Source: Lantana camara
Lineage: Eukaryota > Streptophyta > Magnoliopsida > Lamiales > Verbenaceae
Assembly: GCA_037501455.1 (NCBI GenBank)
Contig: CM074858.1
Span: 102,024,001-102,088,000 of the forward strand
Direction of reading: 5' to 3'
DNA length: 64,000 nt
Position numbers and translations under genes: made by a program. Position 1 is the stretch's first letter. Every line of letters starts with the position of its first letter. Of the stretch, positions 53,647 to 64,000 are shown piece by piece. Below the pieces are notes generated by a model, which was not told where the DNA came from, ran no database searches, and saw only the letters and a program-made list of their open reading frames with translations.

Positions 53647-54640
53647 GTGTATGAGGAGTTGGGTACAGGTAAGCCCACTCCTCTTCCTTCGATTGTGAAA
53701 GCTCCTAATCTTGAATTAAAACCCCTCCCAAATCATTTGAAGTATGCTTATTTGGGCGAATCTGAAACTCTGCCTGTTATTATTTCTTCTGATTTATCTG
53801 ATTCTCAATTAGATGTGTTGAGAGTTTTGAGGGAACATAAGAGGGTAATAGGATGGAAAAATTATGATATAAAGGGGAGTAGCCTGTCTATTTGCATGCA
53901 TAAAATTCTAATGGAAGATGAGCATAAGCCCTTGGTTGAGCACCAACGCATGTTAAACCCAAATATGAAGGAAGTTATTAGGGCTGAGGTTCTTAAATTG
54001 CTAGATGTTGGGATTATTTATCCCATCTCAGATAATAAGTGGGTTAGCTGGGAATGCTTATTACTATTTTCTGGATGGGTATTCGGGTTATAACCAGATA
54101 GTGATAGCTCCAGAAGATTAGGAAAAATGCACATTCACTTGCCCCTATGGCAATTTTGCTTTTAAGAGAACGCCGTTTGGATTATTTAATGCCCCAGCTA
54201 CGTTTCAGAGATACATGATGGCTATTTTTTCTAATTTCATTGAGCGTATCATGAAAATCTTTATGGATGACTTGTCTGTTTTTGGCTCTTCTTTTGATTC
54301 TTGCTTGCATAACCTAACCCAAGTTTTGCAGAGATGTGAAGAGACTAGTCTGGTTTTGAATTGCGAAAAATGCCATTTCATGGTAAAAGAAGGGATTGTA
54401 CTTGGTCACAGGATTTCAGAAAAGGGGATCGAGGTTGACAAAGCCAAAATCGAAGTGATTGCCAAATTGCGACCACCAACGAACATTAAGGGAGTTAGGA
54501 GTTTCCTTGGCACGCTGGATTTTATTGCCGGTTTATCAAGGATTTCTCTAAAATTACTTTACCCCTTTGTAAGCTATTACAAAAAGATGTTGAATTTGTG
54601 TTTGATGATGATTATTTTCTTGCTTTTGATAGGTTAAAGA
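53647..54640 (+). pseudogene. Athila reverse transcriptase, internal deletion
   Basis: The N-terminal approach is clear (NLELKPLPNHLKYAYLGE, HKRVIGWKNYDIKG, VIRAEVLKLLDVGIIYPISD at 53650-54040). After KWVS the translation jumps to FLDGYSGYNQIVIAPED in another frame (about 54070-54120). This loses roughly 70-80 residues, including conserved fingers and early palm. FTCPYGNFAFKRTPFGLFNAPATFQRY follows and is the primer-grip side. The catalytic IFMDDLSVFG is at about 54255-54285 with both Asp present. LGHRISEKGIEVDKAKIEVI and a frameshift near 54535 end the domain. Confidence 0.85.
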
Positions 54641-55285
54641 AGGAGCTTACCTCAGCTTCGATCATGGTGGCACCTGATTGGAACTTACCATTCGAGCTAA
54701 TGTGCGATGCGAATGACTTGGCCATAGGAGTTGTACTTTGGCCAAAGAAGGGAGAAACGTTTACATGTTATCACATATTCTAGAAAAGCACTTAATGATG
54801 CACAATTAAATTATGCCACCACTGAAAAAGAATTGTTATCAATTGTGCATGCTTTTGATAAATTTCGTTCTCACTTGGTAGGTTCGAAGACAGTGGTTTA
54901 TACGGATCACGTAGCAATTAAGTATTTGCTGTCAAAGAAGGACTCCAAACCGGGATTGATAAGATGGATTTTGTTGCTTCAGGAATTTGATTTGGAGATC
55001 CGAGATAAGAAGGGGACAAAGAATGTGGTACCAGACCACTTGTCTAGGTTAGAATTTGAGGAGAAGGTTGAGGATAGAGAGGAAGCGATTGTTGAGAACC
55101 TCCCAGACGATCAACAATTTAAGATGGATTCTGCAGTACCGTGGTCTGCAGATTTCGTGAATTATTTGGTTAGTAGAGTGGTATCACCCGATTTGAGTTT
55201 CCACCAAAAGAGAAAATTCCTTTCCGATGCAAAGTACTATTTTTGGGAGAAACTGTTGCTGTTTAAACACTGTTCATATGGATAG
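54641..55285 (+). pseudogene. Athila RNase H
   Basis: FDRLKKELTSASIMVAPDW and [15 protein letters not shown] (first catalytic Asp, about 54697-54740), then a frameshift near 54750-54780 into [22 protein letters not shown] (catalytic Glu region), [17 protein letters not shown] and PDHLSRLE. The frame closes with the linker to integrase and a stop at 55283-55285. It would remove the RNA strand during cDNA synthesis. Confidence 0.85.
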
Positions 55286-56427
55286 GTGAGAAGATGTGTC
55301 CCTCAAGATGAGTTTGAAAAGATTCTGGATCAGTGTCATGCTAGCCCGTATGGAGGTCACGCTAGTGCGAGAAAGACTACTGCAAAGGTTTTACAGTCTG
55401 GTTTTTGGTGGCCATCGCTTTTTAAGGATGCGCATGAGTTCGTATCAAGGTGTGATCCATGTCAAAGAAGGGGGAATGTAGGAAAGTGGGATGAGATGCC
55501 CTTGAGGTACATTTTAGAGATAGAACTTTTCAACGTTTGGGGTATTGATTTCATAGGGCCGTTTTCATCGTCCTGTGGTAATCAGTACATCCTAGTTGGT
55601 GTCGATTATGTTTTGAAGTGGGTGGAAGCTATAGCGAGTCCCACTAATGATTCGAAGGTCGTGTTGAATTTTTTGAAGAAGAATATCTTTAGTAGATTCA
55701 GAGTTCCACTAGCAATTATTAGTGATGGAGGTTCCCATTTTTGCAATAGACCTTTCGAGATACTTTTGAAGAAGTACGGAGTTCATCACCAAGTGACAAC
55801 CCCATATATCCCTAATCGAGTGGGCAAGTAGAGATTTTCAATAGGTAAATTAAGCAAATTCTTGAAAAGACTATGAGTAGCTCGAGGAAGGATTGGGAAG
55901 CTAAGTTGGATGATGGGTTGTGGGCCTATAGAACAACTTTTAAGACATCTATTGGAACATTGCCGTATATGTTGGTTTATGGTAGGGCTTGCTATCTCCC
56001 GGACGAACTTGAATATAAGGCGTATTAGGCCATTAAGGCCATTAATTTTGATCTTAAGCAAGCCGGGGAGAATAAGGCTTTGCAATTGCATGAGTTAGAG
56101 GAGTTCCGGCTGAATGCGTATGAGAATGCCAAGGTTTATAAGGAGAGAACGAAAAAATGGCATGATAAACACATCCGGGTGAAGGAATTTGAAGTGGGAC
56201 AATTGTTACTATTGTTTAACTTGTGGTTGAAGCTGTTTCCTAGGAAATTGAAGTCTCATTGGTCTGGCCCGTTTCGAGTGGTTAAGGTGATGCCAAGTGG
56301 GGCCGTGGAGATAAGAAACGAGACTACTGGCACGTTTGTGGTGAATGGGCAGAGATTGAAGTCGTATCTTGTTGGCCAACCCATCGAAAAACATACTTCA
56401 TGTGTGTTAACGAATCCTGCAAACTAA
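55286..56427 (+). pseudogene. Athila integrase
   Basis: Begins RRCVPQDEFEKILDQCH. The zinc motif is HASPYGGH...CDPCQR (HHCC). The catalytic core has GIDFIGPF (first Asp, about 55542) and ISDGGSHFCN (second Asp, about 55720). A stop at 55829-55831 falls where the third acidic residue is expected. Past it, frames recover [21 protein letters not shown], with one stop near 56026, then [38 protein letters not shown] and NGQRLKSYL to 56427. This C-terminal block is diagnostic for Athila. No chromodomain is present. Confidence 0.87.
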
Positions 56428-56894
56428 TCCGGGTTCCAAAGTCAAGCTAACGACTATAACTTAGAACTATCTTCTCTTTCCCTTCTCTTCTTTCTTTATA
56501 TTCTTCTCTTCGTTCTCGTTTTCTCTTGTTAATCTTGTTGTCTCTCTCTGGTGATGCAGGTTAGTTGTTGCGTTTAATGGAGTTTGGAATGAAGATGGCC
56601 GCGCTTTGAGCTACAATGTCGACGTTGAGGTCCATTTATTGTGATTTATGTATAAGCGTGTGCATGTCATCGTAATTTTGGTTTAAAGTGAATTATTGTG
56701 TGAATTGCGAGTTTGGATATTTTATGTGCTTGTGTGTTGTGTTTATGTGTTGCACTATGGTTATGTTGAACATTTTATGTTAATTGTTGTTGATTAACGA
56801 GATTAATGCACCTAGAGGTTTGAGAACACGGGGGTGTGCCTCCGTTACTCCAAATTGCGACACCCCCATGTTTGGGGTCAGTAGCCTCGTCAGG
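56428..56894. other. Athila pol-env spacer, left part
   Basis: Non-coding, pyrimidine-rich and then GT-rich. Near its end it holds two palindrome-type boxes (AACACGGGGGTGTG near 56826, GACACCCCCATGTT near 56859) like those of the Athila LTR. The spacer is cut by the solo LTR at 56900. Confidence 0.65.
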
Positions 56895-56899
56895 GTAGT

Positions 56900-59800
56900 T
56901 GTAATACCCCAAGCGGTGGGGCACCACACCCCCACACTATGACCCGACACGTATACGAAATGGAGAGTCCGCACACGCACCAAGTCACAGTGAACGGGTG
57001 ACAAACGAAAACACACACACTAGCTAGGCGGTACGTACCCCTGAACAAAAGAGAATATGCGAAAACATGACAGCAGAAGCCTGGCAAAAAAACCAACTTT
57101 CAAAAACTTTCGTACATTAAACATATTGAGCAATACAGAAATCAAAATCATCTACACGGGTTCAACTAATCGATCGAACCAGTCCTATCCTGTCCCGAAC
57201 AATTACACAACAAGACGAGTTCAACTGGCCCTAAAAACATGTCCCGAATAATCATATAACCACAACGGGTTCATCTAATCCGAGCACCTATCCTAACCTA
57301 TCCCGAATAATCATACATTTGATTCATAATTTCAAACATGCATGTAACATATCTTATACAGAATTTACGAATCATAAATCAAAACAAAATACTTAACAAC
57401 TTAAATGAACAGACATAGACTCAACAGACTCGACACACCGCCGCCTAGCACGAACTCCAACGGCCTGAACCTGTAACTAAAAACACAAAAGGGGAAGGGT
57501 CAGTCCAAAGACTGAGCGAGGGGCAACCTACACACACCTACATATATATAGAGCACAACACATTCCAAACTAAATGTTCGTGAATCTGGGATTAGTTTTT
57601 GCAGGCCAAAACATTTTCTCATGATAATATATATATATAGGGTGACTTATCAAAACAGAACGAACACAACTTAGCTTATACATAACTCAAAACATACCTT
57701 CAAACTCATGCAGACTTAGCACACATATCGGAGCATATCTAAGTATACCAAATTTTATCTTAATTTAAGAATCTACCCCCGTTTCACGAACTTATGACAG
57801 ACAAACGTAAAACTCGGCTGGTACGAGTACATATCCAACCAACTCCTTCATATCATACATATGCATAAACAGACGAAATCAGAACAAACGTACCTTCTCT
57901 ACTCCGGATGATGGAAAGGTTGTACATACCCTAACCATCCACACATATACGTCAGGGTCGTGAGTTTCATGACACTCACGCCCAAGGACTCCATGCCCCA
58001 CTAACCTCCTAGTGGGTTCCGGGTTGATCCTATCAAAATGGAGAAGTGCATAGGGGTTGCAACCGGCGACGCCATGGCCGTCCCGGGTCTCCCTTACCCA
58101 CAACTCCAGGGCCCAACACACATATAAACACACATAACTCGAAACTTAACCCGCTACAGACAGACAGACAGACATATCTCATTTAAATCGTACTTATCAT
58201 ATCGTACATATATATCATACAGACTGACCTCGAAATCATAACAAACTGAAACTAAGCATACATAGGCTCATACATAGCGTTTATACTTTTCGAATCAAAT
58301 CATATTACAAAACCAGCAGAATACGTACTTCGCACATATCTACATATACATAAGGCTTATAAACCGCATGCATTTGAAAACGAGCACGTTTTAATAGGGT
58401 ATAACTATATCCTAACCTCACCTGGTATCAAACAAAGCCGAAGACACCGTAATTGGTCCACCCCGGAACCTGCACGACCAAAAGTCACCACCCCGGGTGC
58501 ACCTGAACCAACTGGACACACAAAACACAACACAAAGCTCAGACTTAGACTCAGACTCAGACAACCGCACAGAGACGCACGGCATTACTCAAGCACTTAA
58601 GAAATGTAATCACGTAAGCAGGGTTCAAATTCATATTTATTATATGCAGAATAAAATATTAAGGCATGTTCATGTGCACACTTAATGCAAATAAGAGAAC
58701 TTGAAAGGCAATGCAATTCACATTATTTCATATCGATTCATATAATACATAACAGATTCAATTCACAAGGTTTGGTTAATTCATATCACGCAAATTTACA
58801 CATTTCAGAAAATTACACAAACATCCCCTCTAGGCTAAACAATTAACAAAGTTCGACATGCCGGGACTCAAACTGCAAATCAAAACATTTATACATATCA
58901 CATTTCATATAAAGGCACGTAGTACAAGAACAACCAAATCATATAATAGCATGCTTCGAATTTTTATTTAAATCCCACGGAGTTACATATCTAATTCCAA
59001 CCATACTAAATTCATATATTGTATACTCAATTCATATCTCACGGAACGAATTCAATTTGACAAAGTTTACTTAATTTAAATCAAATAAATTCATATCGTT
59101 CCCAAAATTACACAAACACCCCTAAAAGTTAGACAATGGCTCAAATTCGACATATCGGAATTCAAATTGTAAATCGAAACATCAATACATTTCATAATTC
59201 ATTACATATTTTCAAATACCATGCAATGCATATTCATTAATTTATCGAACATACAAGAACGAATTACATTTTAAACAATTAACAACTAATACATTTCAAA
59301 GCATCAATACATATCACATTTCATTAAATGTATGATTGCGTATACATCGGAGTTCATATAAATCGACAAATAAAGCTAATCGCAATTAAATTCATTTAAA
59401 AATTTAAATCAAATAATTTCCAAATATACAAATAAATTCATAGAAAATACAATGAGGGTCTGATTGACAAATGGAAAGCGGCATAAGACTCACCGCGACG
59501 AGAAGAACGAACTGTCCGAAGGCCGCCGGAGCTGTCGGAACAGTGGCTCGCCGCCGCCAGAACGTGCTGGAAAATTCCCCGAAAAATCCCCTGTGTAAGT
59601 ACTCCTCGTGCTCGTTCCAATTCCTCACTCAATTTCTGGAAAATCCAAGTGAATCTCCTCCAATTTCAGATCTAAGAACACGAAAACCCTCAAATCTTCA
59701 AAATCAAATTACTTCCAAACCGGTGAACGAAAATCGAATCCGTAAGAGGCATTGACTTACGCGTGATTAGCTCTTCGAAACCCTTAAGCTATTCGCCGGG

Positions 59801-60843
59801 AAAAATCCCTGTAGCTACCCTTGCCGTTGCACCGCCGCTGCGCCGCCGTGATCAGCCACCAACGGCCAATTCTTGGGCCGCCACCTGAATGAAAAGTTCG
59901 GCCTCGTCGAGTTGAGCAACTTCTCTGAAGGTCCCGTTGTCGAATACTTGCCGGAAAAGCTCCAAATTGCCGCCAAAAGCCGCGCCACCGCTGCCACACC
60001 GGAACCACCACCTACGGCCAGAATCTGATGAAATCGATGCCGGAAATGGACTCGGGAGGGTCGAAAACCTTGGAAAACATCAAGCCCCACCGGCGGCAAA
60101 ACTCGCCACTATAGTGACGCGCCGCCGCGGCCGCGAGCTTCAGGCGGAGCGTGTGGCCCAGTTGCGGCCCCGATGGCCGCACTTCCAACATCAAATTGAC
60201 GGCCGGGAAGTTTTCTATCTGGGTCAGGTGCGCGTGTCGAAGAAGCGCCGTCGGAAATCACCAGCGAAGTGGAGGCTCCGCCACCCTCTCCAGCTGCGCC
60301 TGAAAAACGGCGATAACTCCGCCACCATTCGTTGTTTTGTTGAGATCTTGGTACGGTTGTGGCCGTGTTGTCGAGCTCTTCGAAATGGACTATTCATTCG
60401 TCGAATTCCGTCGAGAAACGGCCAAGTTTGGATTAGTATGTGTTTGTGTATGTGAATAGTAACTAGGGCACGATATATCACGGGGGAGAGAGAGAGTTAA
60501 AGCTGGTGGGCTTTTGCACGAAAAACGAGGATCCGGGTATTTATCTCGGGTCCTCACACGCGAAAAAGGTCGGAAGGAGGGGCTAGCGACGTCAGAATTG
60601 GGCAAACTTAGAGTCTACGGACTCATCTCGATGCCCTGAACGCATTAAAGGGTTGAAAATGTCGAAAACTCGATCGAACAAAGAATGACCAAAAAACCCC
60701 TAAAAAGAGAAAATTATAAACAAGACCCTAAACTCTTAAAAGAGTTCAAAATAGGGTCGGGCAAAATACAAAATCACATTATTAAACACATAAAAAGGTT
60801 GAAACATGGCGTACCTTATACGTCGAACGAACAGGATGTTACT
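56900..60843 (-). repeat. Solo LTR, 3.9 kb, family TGTAACGCCCC...GGGTGCTACA
   Basis: TSD GTAGT on both sides (56895-56899 and 60844-60848). Starts TGTAATACCCC and ends ...GGATGTTACT, the inverse of the LTR ends with the last base changed. It shares with B the opening block (CACCACACCCC-CACTATG, ACACTAGCTAGGCGG), the GACTGAGCGAGGGGC block near 57510 and the CTAACCTCCTAGTGGGTTCC block near 58000. It is over 1 kb longer than B. The extra length includes a GC-rich, CpG-rich stretch at about 59490-60420. Open frames there, up to 172 codons, are low-complexity and overlap each other on both strands, so no gene is called. Confidence 0.85.
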
Positions 60844-60848
60844 GTAGT

Positions 60849-61632
60849 GAGACGGTCGTGTCGTCCCCCCAGTACAAATCATGACACCCCCATGTAAGAG
60901 GTCAGTAGCATTAGGTCATGTCACCCGGGTAGACAAATACTTGACACGGGCGTGTCAAGTCAAAAAACGCAGGCGCGATTTTGTTAAGTCAGGCATGTTT
61001 TTAAGTTAATTTCCCCCTTTTAATTAAATCGAGATTTCCCTCTAACACACACACCCTGAACCCTAAGATTTCCCAACCGTGTCTACTTCCCCCTTGGAAG
61101 AACGAACCACAGCCTCCCTCTCTTCGTACTTGTAGCAGAGCACCTGTTTTCAGGTGACTTCAGTGCACACACAACCACCCTCTCACTTCTGCTAAGTGGT
61201 AAGGATTCCCCTTCTTACTAGAGAAACTTTGGGCTAGAATTCTTCCTAATTAAAATTTGAACCCTGGGTTGAATATATTGAATTTCTTGGCGAAGTATTG
61301 TTAGAATTTGGAGAATTTTGAATGCTTATGCATGCTAGAGTTAGGGTGAATGGTTAGAAGTAATCTTGACTTGATTTTGGTTGAATATTGTAGAGAACCT
61401 TAATCTCTTGTCTCCCCTTTTGTTAAATTCGAATTTTGTAATGTTAGTGGGTGGCATTGTGCTTGAACTATGATAATATAGGGGTGTTTAACTTTGAGTT
61501 GGGTAAATTGAAGATTTCTTAGCAAAACTCACGCCCTAGACTAATGCCCACCAAGTGTTCGATAAATTGCCTATGTGAACATTACTTGATAATTGCTTGC
61601 TTACTTGTTGTTGATGATTGTTTTGCAGCTTT
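60849..61632. other. Athila pol-env spacer, right part
   Basis: Non-coding. Palindrome-type boxes occur near 60881 (GACACCCCCATGTA) and 60939 (GACACGGGCGTGTC). A pyrimidine-rich stretch ending TTGTTTTGCAG at 61619-61628, just before the env-like ATG, looks like a strong 3' splice site. Confidence 0.6.
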
Positions 61633-62874
61633 AATGGGGCATACTAAGCGAGCTAGAACCGATGGGGCCTGGAGTTCCACTGCCCCTGCTTCCCGTCAAT
61701 CCGGTGAGACTCGTATAGTTACTACCGAGGATGTGGGGAACCCTTATGACAGAGTGCTCACGCGAACCATTTTCCCTACTAAGTTCTACTATCAAGCGGT
61801 CCTAGAAAAGATGGGATTTTGGGACGAGGTCCAGCAATTGTTTAATAATATTGGGTGGTTGAAAATTTTGAGCAAGGATGAGTATACTTACCGAGAGCTA
61901 ACTGCCAATTTCTTTGCCACTATGAAGTGGGAACCACAGTTTAATAAGCCCCTTTCCTTTTCATTGATGGCCCGAGAAGGCATACTCTGAGCAAGGATTC
62001 CATTCGGGGAGCTTTTGGTTTTCCTATAGGTGTAACCTCCTCCCTTCCCAATTGGTCTAATGAGCTAAGAGAGGTCGTTTGGAGGTCTTTCCCATTGAAG
62101 GATGATGCACCGGCCTACCATGCGAAGAATACCAAGGCCACTTACTTGAAGAGCTTGGTGTGGAGGGTTGTGCAGAAGATTCTGAGTGTAGGATTTGGGG
62201 CACGTAATGAGAGTGAGGGAAACATCACTAGTGCTGAGCTAGCCATCATGTGGATGATGAAGGAGGGTGAGCAGTTTGATGGGACCAACGAGATGATTGA
62301 GAAAATGCAGGAGGTGGCGAATAAGAAGAAAGGCCACATAGGCTATGGAGCATATGCCACTCTGTTAGCAAAGAAAGTTGGGTGGAGAGCTCAGAAGGCA
62401 GAACCATTAACCATGTACCCGTTTGTTGATGAGGTTACTTTTAAGAAAATAAGATTGGTTATTGAATGGGACCAGGCACCACTTAAGAGTCGATTGCAGC
62501 ATTATTGGCCGGAGAGTGAGAGCACTAAGCTGGAACGTATGTATGGATGGGGGTTTGAGCACTATGAGGACTTGACTCAGGAGTTGAGAGTCGCCTTGGA
62601 GGAGGGCCGGGCACCACCACCTCAGGTTCGGTCCCCGGTTGATTATGATGTGGATATACTGGTGTATGTGAGAGACCTTCATGTTGGTTTAGCAGAGATG
62701 AGGGTTGATATGGCCGACATGACTACCTGGTTAGATGGTTTAGAGGCTCATTTGGACTCTAAGATGGATGAGTGGCAGACTCATTTGGATGCCCAGTTTA
62801 AGAGTCTCAACCACAGGCTTGATCAGTACTTCCGAGGCCCCCAAGATCCTCCCCAGCATCCCCCTGAGCTTTAA
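61633..62874 (+). pseudogene. Athila env-like ORF, one frameshift
   Basis: ATG at 61633 (MGHTKRARTDG). The first frame runs through YYQAVLEKMGFWDEVQQL, GWLKILSKDEYTYRELTANF and NKPLSFSLM to a stop at 61988-61990. A shift near 61985 moves to the frame SIRGAFGFPIGV, LPNWSNELREVVWRSF and then AIMWMMKEGEQF to TAA at 62872-62874. Together this is about 410 residues. This is the Athila ORF found where retroviruses carry env, and it resembles the plant ATHILA ORF1-type domain. The C-terminus (MRVDMADMTTWLDGLEAHL and on, about 62695-62820) is coiled-coil-prone. No signal peptide or transmembrane segment is evident, so calling it an envelope is by position only. Confidence 0.75.
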
Positions 62875-63727
62875 TGATTCACTTGTTCTATTTGCTTACT
62901 TTTCCTTGAATTTGGGTCTGTAATAATTGCTATATTTGATACTTTTGCTACTTGCTTTATGAATTGTCCTTAGGAACTCTACTATTTTCTATGCTATGGT
63001 GCTAATGCTTCGACTTGAATTTGTGACTTATGTTTATACTTGAGTATGCATGTTGATTGTCATTTACCTTTTGCCCTTATGCATTAACTTTTTTGTTTTG
63101 CATGAGGACATTGCAAAGAATAAGTGTGGGGGGAGTGCATGCATGTGTTGAGAATTGTGCCTTTGAATTGCATGTGATATTTGCATTTTTGAGATGCTTG
63201 TGCTTGGGGTGAGGATTTTAATCTTGTGAATTGCGTAGGAATTGAGAAATTGTGAGGATTTTGAAAATTTTCCCCCATTTTGAACTTTTTCTTCGAGGTT
63301 TAATCGTTGAGCTTTTACTAGAATGAGTTGGGCTATTTGAATTGATGGAAGTTTGCATGAGATTGGATAAATTAGTGTGTTAGTATGCCCTTACACTTTG
63401 AGCACATCTGAACGAGATGATGTACTTTGCTTAAAAGGAGAAATTGATGTTTTTCAAATGGGTCTGAAAGTTGATTAGGGTGCATTTTAGTCCTATCGTG
63501 GCGAAATTCTGAGTTGTTGATAGATTAGGGAAGTGAAGTAGGCATTCGTTGTCGGAGGATTATAGCCTTTCTTTTAGCCGTTTTTCACTAAATAACGTTG
63601 TCTTATTGACCCCCCTGAGCCTAATTGTTGTGCAAAATTTTTTGTAGCCACATTATAAGCCGAATGCACAACAAAGTATAACACATCTTGATCATTTTTC
63701 ACACCAAGTCTTCCTCGTTTCGTCGTA
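62875..63727. other. Athila 3' noncoding region
   Basis: No coding signal. AAGTGTGGGGGGAGTGCATG (63121-63140) is a purine-rich word commonly seen downstream of the Athila env-like ORF. The sequence after it does not match the start of the 5' LTR, so the 3' LTR must lie further right, beyond the copia insertion. Confidence 0.55.
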
Positions 63728-63732
63728 TATAG

Positions 63733-64000
63733 TGTTGGAAAACTGGAATCAGAAAGCAGCGGAAATTTTAAAATTTTCCAACAAAAGGATCTTGAACTCG
63801 CAATCGTGTATCCAAATTCGTAAAGATTAGAAACTTACTTTTCAATAATTTTTCTTGAAGAGTTTCAAGCCACCCAAGAACGCTCTTCTCGCGGCTTGAT
63901 CCCCTCTCCTTGGTAAAGCTCGAATCTTCAAAACTTCTAACTTGAAGCTCTCTAGAGATAGTCCACCAACTTGACTACAATCTAACTAGTAAGGATGCTA
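63733..64000 (-). repeat. Copia LTR, partial, runs off the window
   Basis: Begins TGTTGGAAAACTGGAATC and continues as a close inverse of the solo LTR end (24293 back to about 24028), for example ACGCTCTTCTCGCGGCTTGA against the inverse of TCAAGCCGCAAGAAGAG. It is either a solo LTR or the end of a full minus-strand element. The preceding TATAG (63728-63732) is the candidate TSD. Confidence 0.85.

Larger units (their letters stand above)
40285..63732 (+). mobile_element. Athila-type Ty3/gypsy retrotransposon, split by three insertions, 3' end outside window
   Basis: The order is 5' LTR (40285-41661), tRNA-Asp type primer site, gag, protease, RT, RNase H, integrase, spacer, env-like ORF and 3' noncoding region, all on the plus strand. 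It inserted into the LINE. It was later split by a copia element in gag (42609-51927), by a solo LTR in the pol-env spacer (56900-60843), and by a copia LTR at 63733 that runs out of the window. Without these insertions about 10.2 kb is present. Coding parts carry early stops, frameshifts, an RT deletion and a lost protease aspartate, so it is inactive. Confidence 0.88.

Noticed and set aside
59784..60481. ORFs up to 172 codons in a GC-rich stretch
   Set aside because: They overlap on both strands, show no motif, and lie in a solo LTR bounded by a TSD.

Overview
This window is plant nuclear DNA, most likely from a dicot with a repeat-rich genome, and almost all of it is transposable elements. 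No bacterial-style operon, tRNA or rRNA gene, or CRISPR array was seen, and no host protein-coding gene could be supported. The evidence for a plant is the mix of elements: Athila-type and Tat-type Ty3/gypsy elements, Ty1/copia elements primed by initiator-Met tRNA, a plant-type LINE with a zinc-binding RT tail plus RNase H, and a BED-finger hAT transposon.

The window resolves into three nests of insertions, mostly proven by target-site duplications (TSDs) read from the sequence. Nest 1 (about 2.0-19.7 kb): a solo LTR on the minus strand (2476-2806 plus 17170-19698, TSD GACAA/GATAA) was split by a second element of the same LTR family (2807-17164, TSD AATAC). A third, inverted copy appears to have landed in the 3' LTR of that element. 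One large deletion then joined the third copy to the 5' LTR at 4996/4997. Last, a nearly pristine non-autonomous Tat-like element (5245-11843, TSD GATTC) inserted. It carries an intact 941-codon gag-protease ORF, no RT or integrase, and a decayed antisense coiled-coil ORF with 27-codon repeats.

Nest 2 (21.9-27.6 kb): a hAT transposon (TSD GTAGAAGC) with a nearly complete transposase, interrupted by a solo copia LTR (TSD CTCGT). Nest 3 (about 28.2 kb to the end): a minus-strand LINE split by a 9.8-kb minus-strand copia element (TSD AAGTG) and by an Athila element that runs from 40285 past the window end. The Athila element is in turn split by a plus-strand copia element inside gag, by a 3.9-kb solo LTR between pol and the env-like ORF (TSD GTAGT), and by another copia LTR at 63733. 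The first 2 kb holds a deleted Ty3/gypsy element and a copia integrase scrap. The AT-rich stretches 2041-2470, 19704-21937 and 27622-28170 are the only candidates for older background DNA.

The only long undamaged reading frames are the Tat-like gag-protease and the hAT transposase, the latter with one frameshift near its BED finger. Athila and both copia elements are broken by stops, frameshifts and deletions. The most unusual signals are not genes. They are arrays of short palindromes at similar places in unrelated LTRs, with the palindrome sequence swapped between family members; a repeated CACGAGTCGTG motif and a GC-rich island in the copia untranslated leader; clustered CACGTG boxes and paired GGTTCGAACC boxes around the copia LTR promoter; and the antisense repeat protein of the Tat-like element. 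I did not find a convincing new defence or catalytic system.
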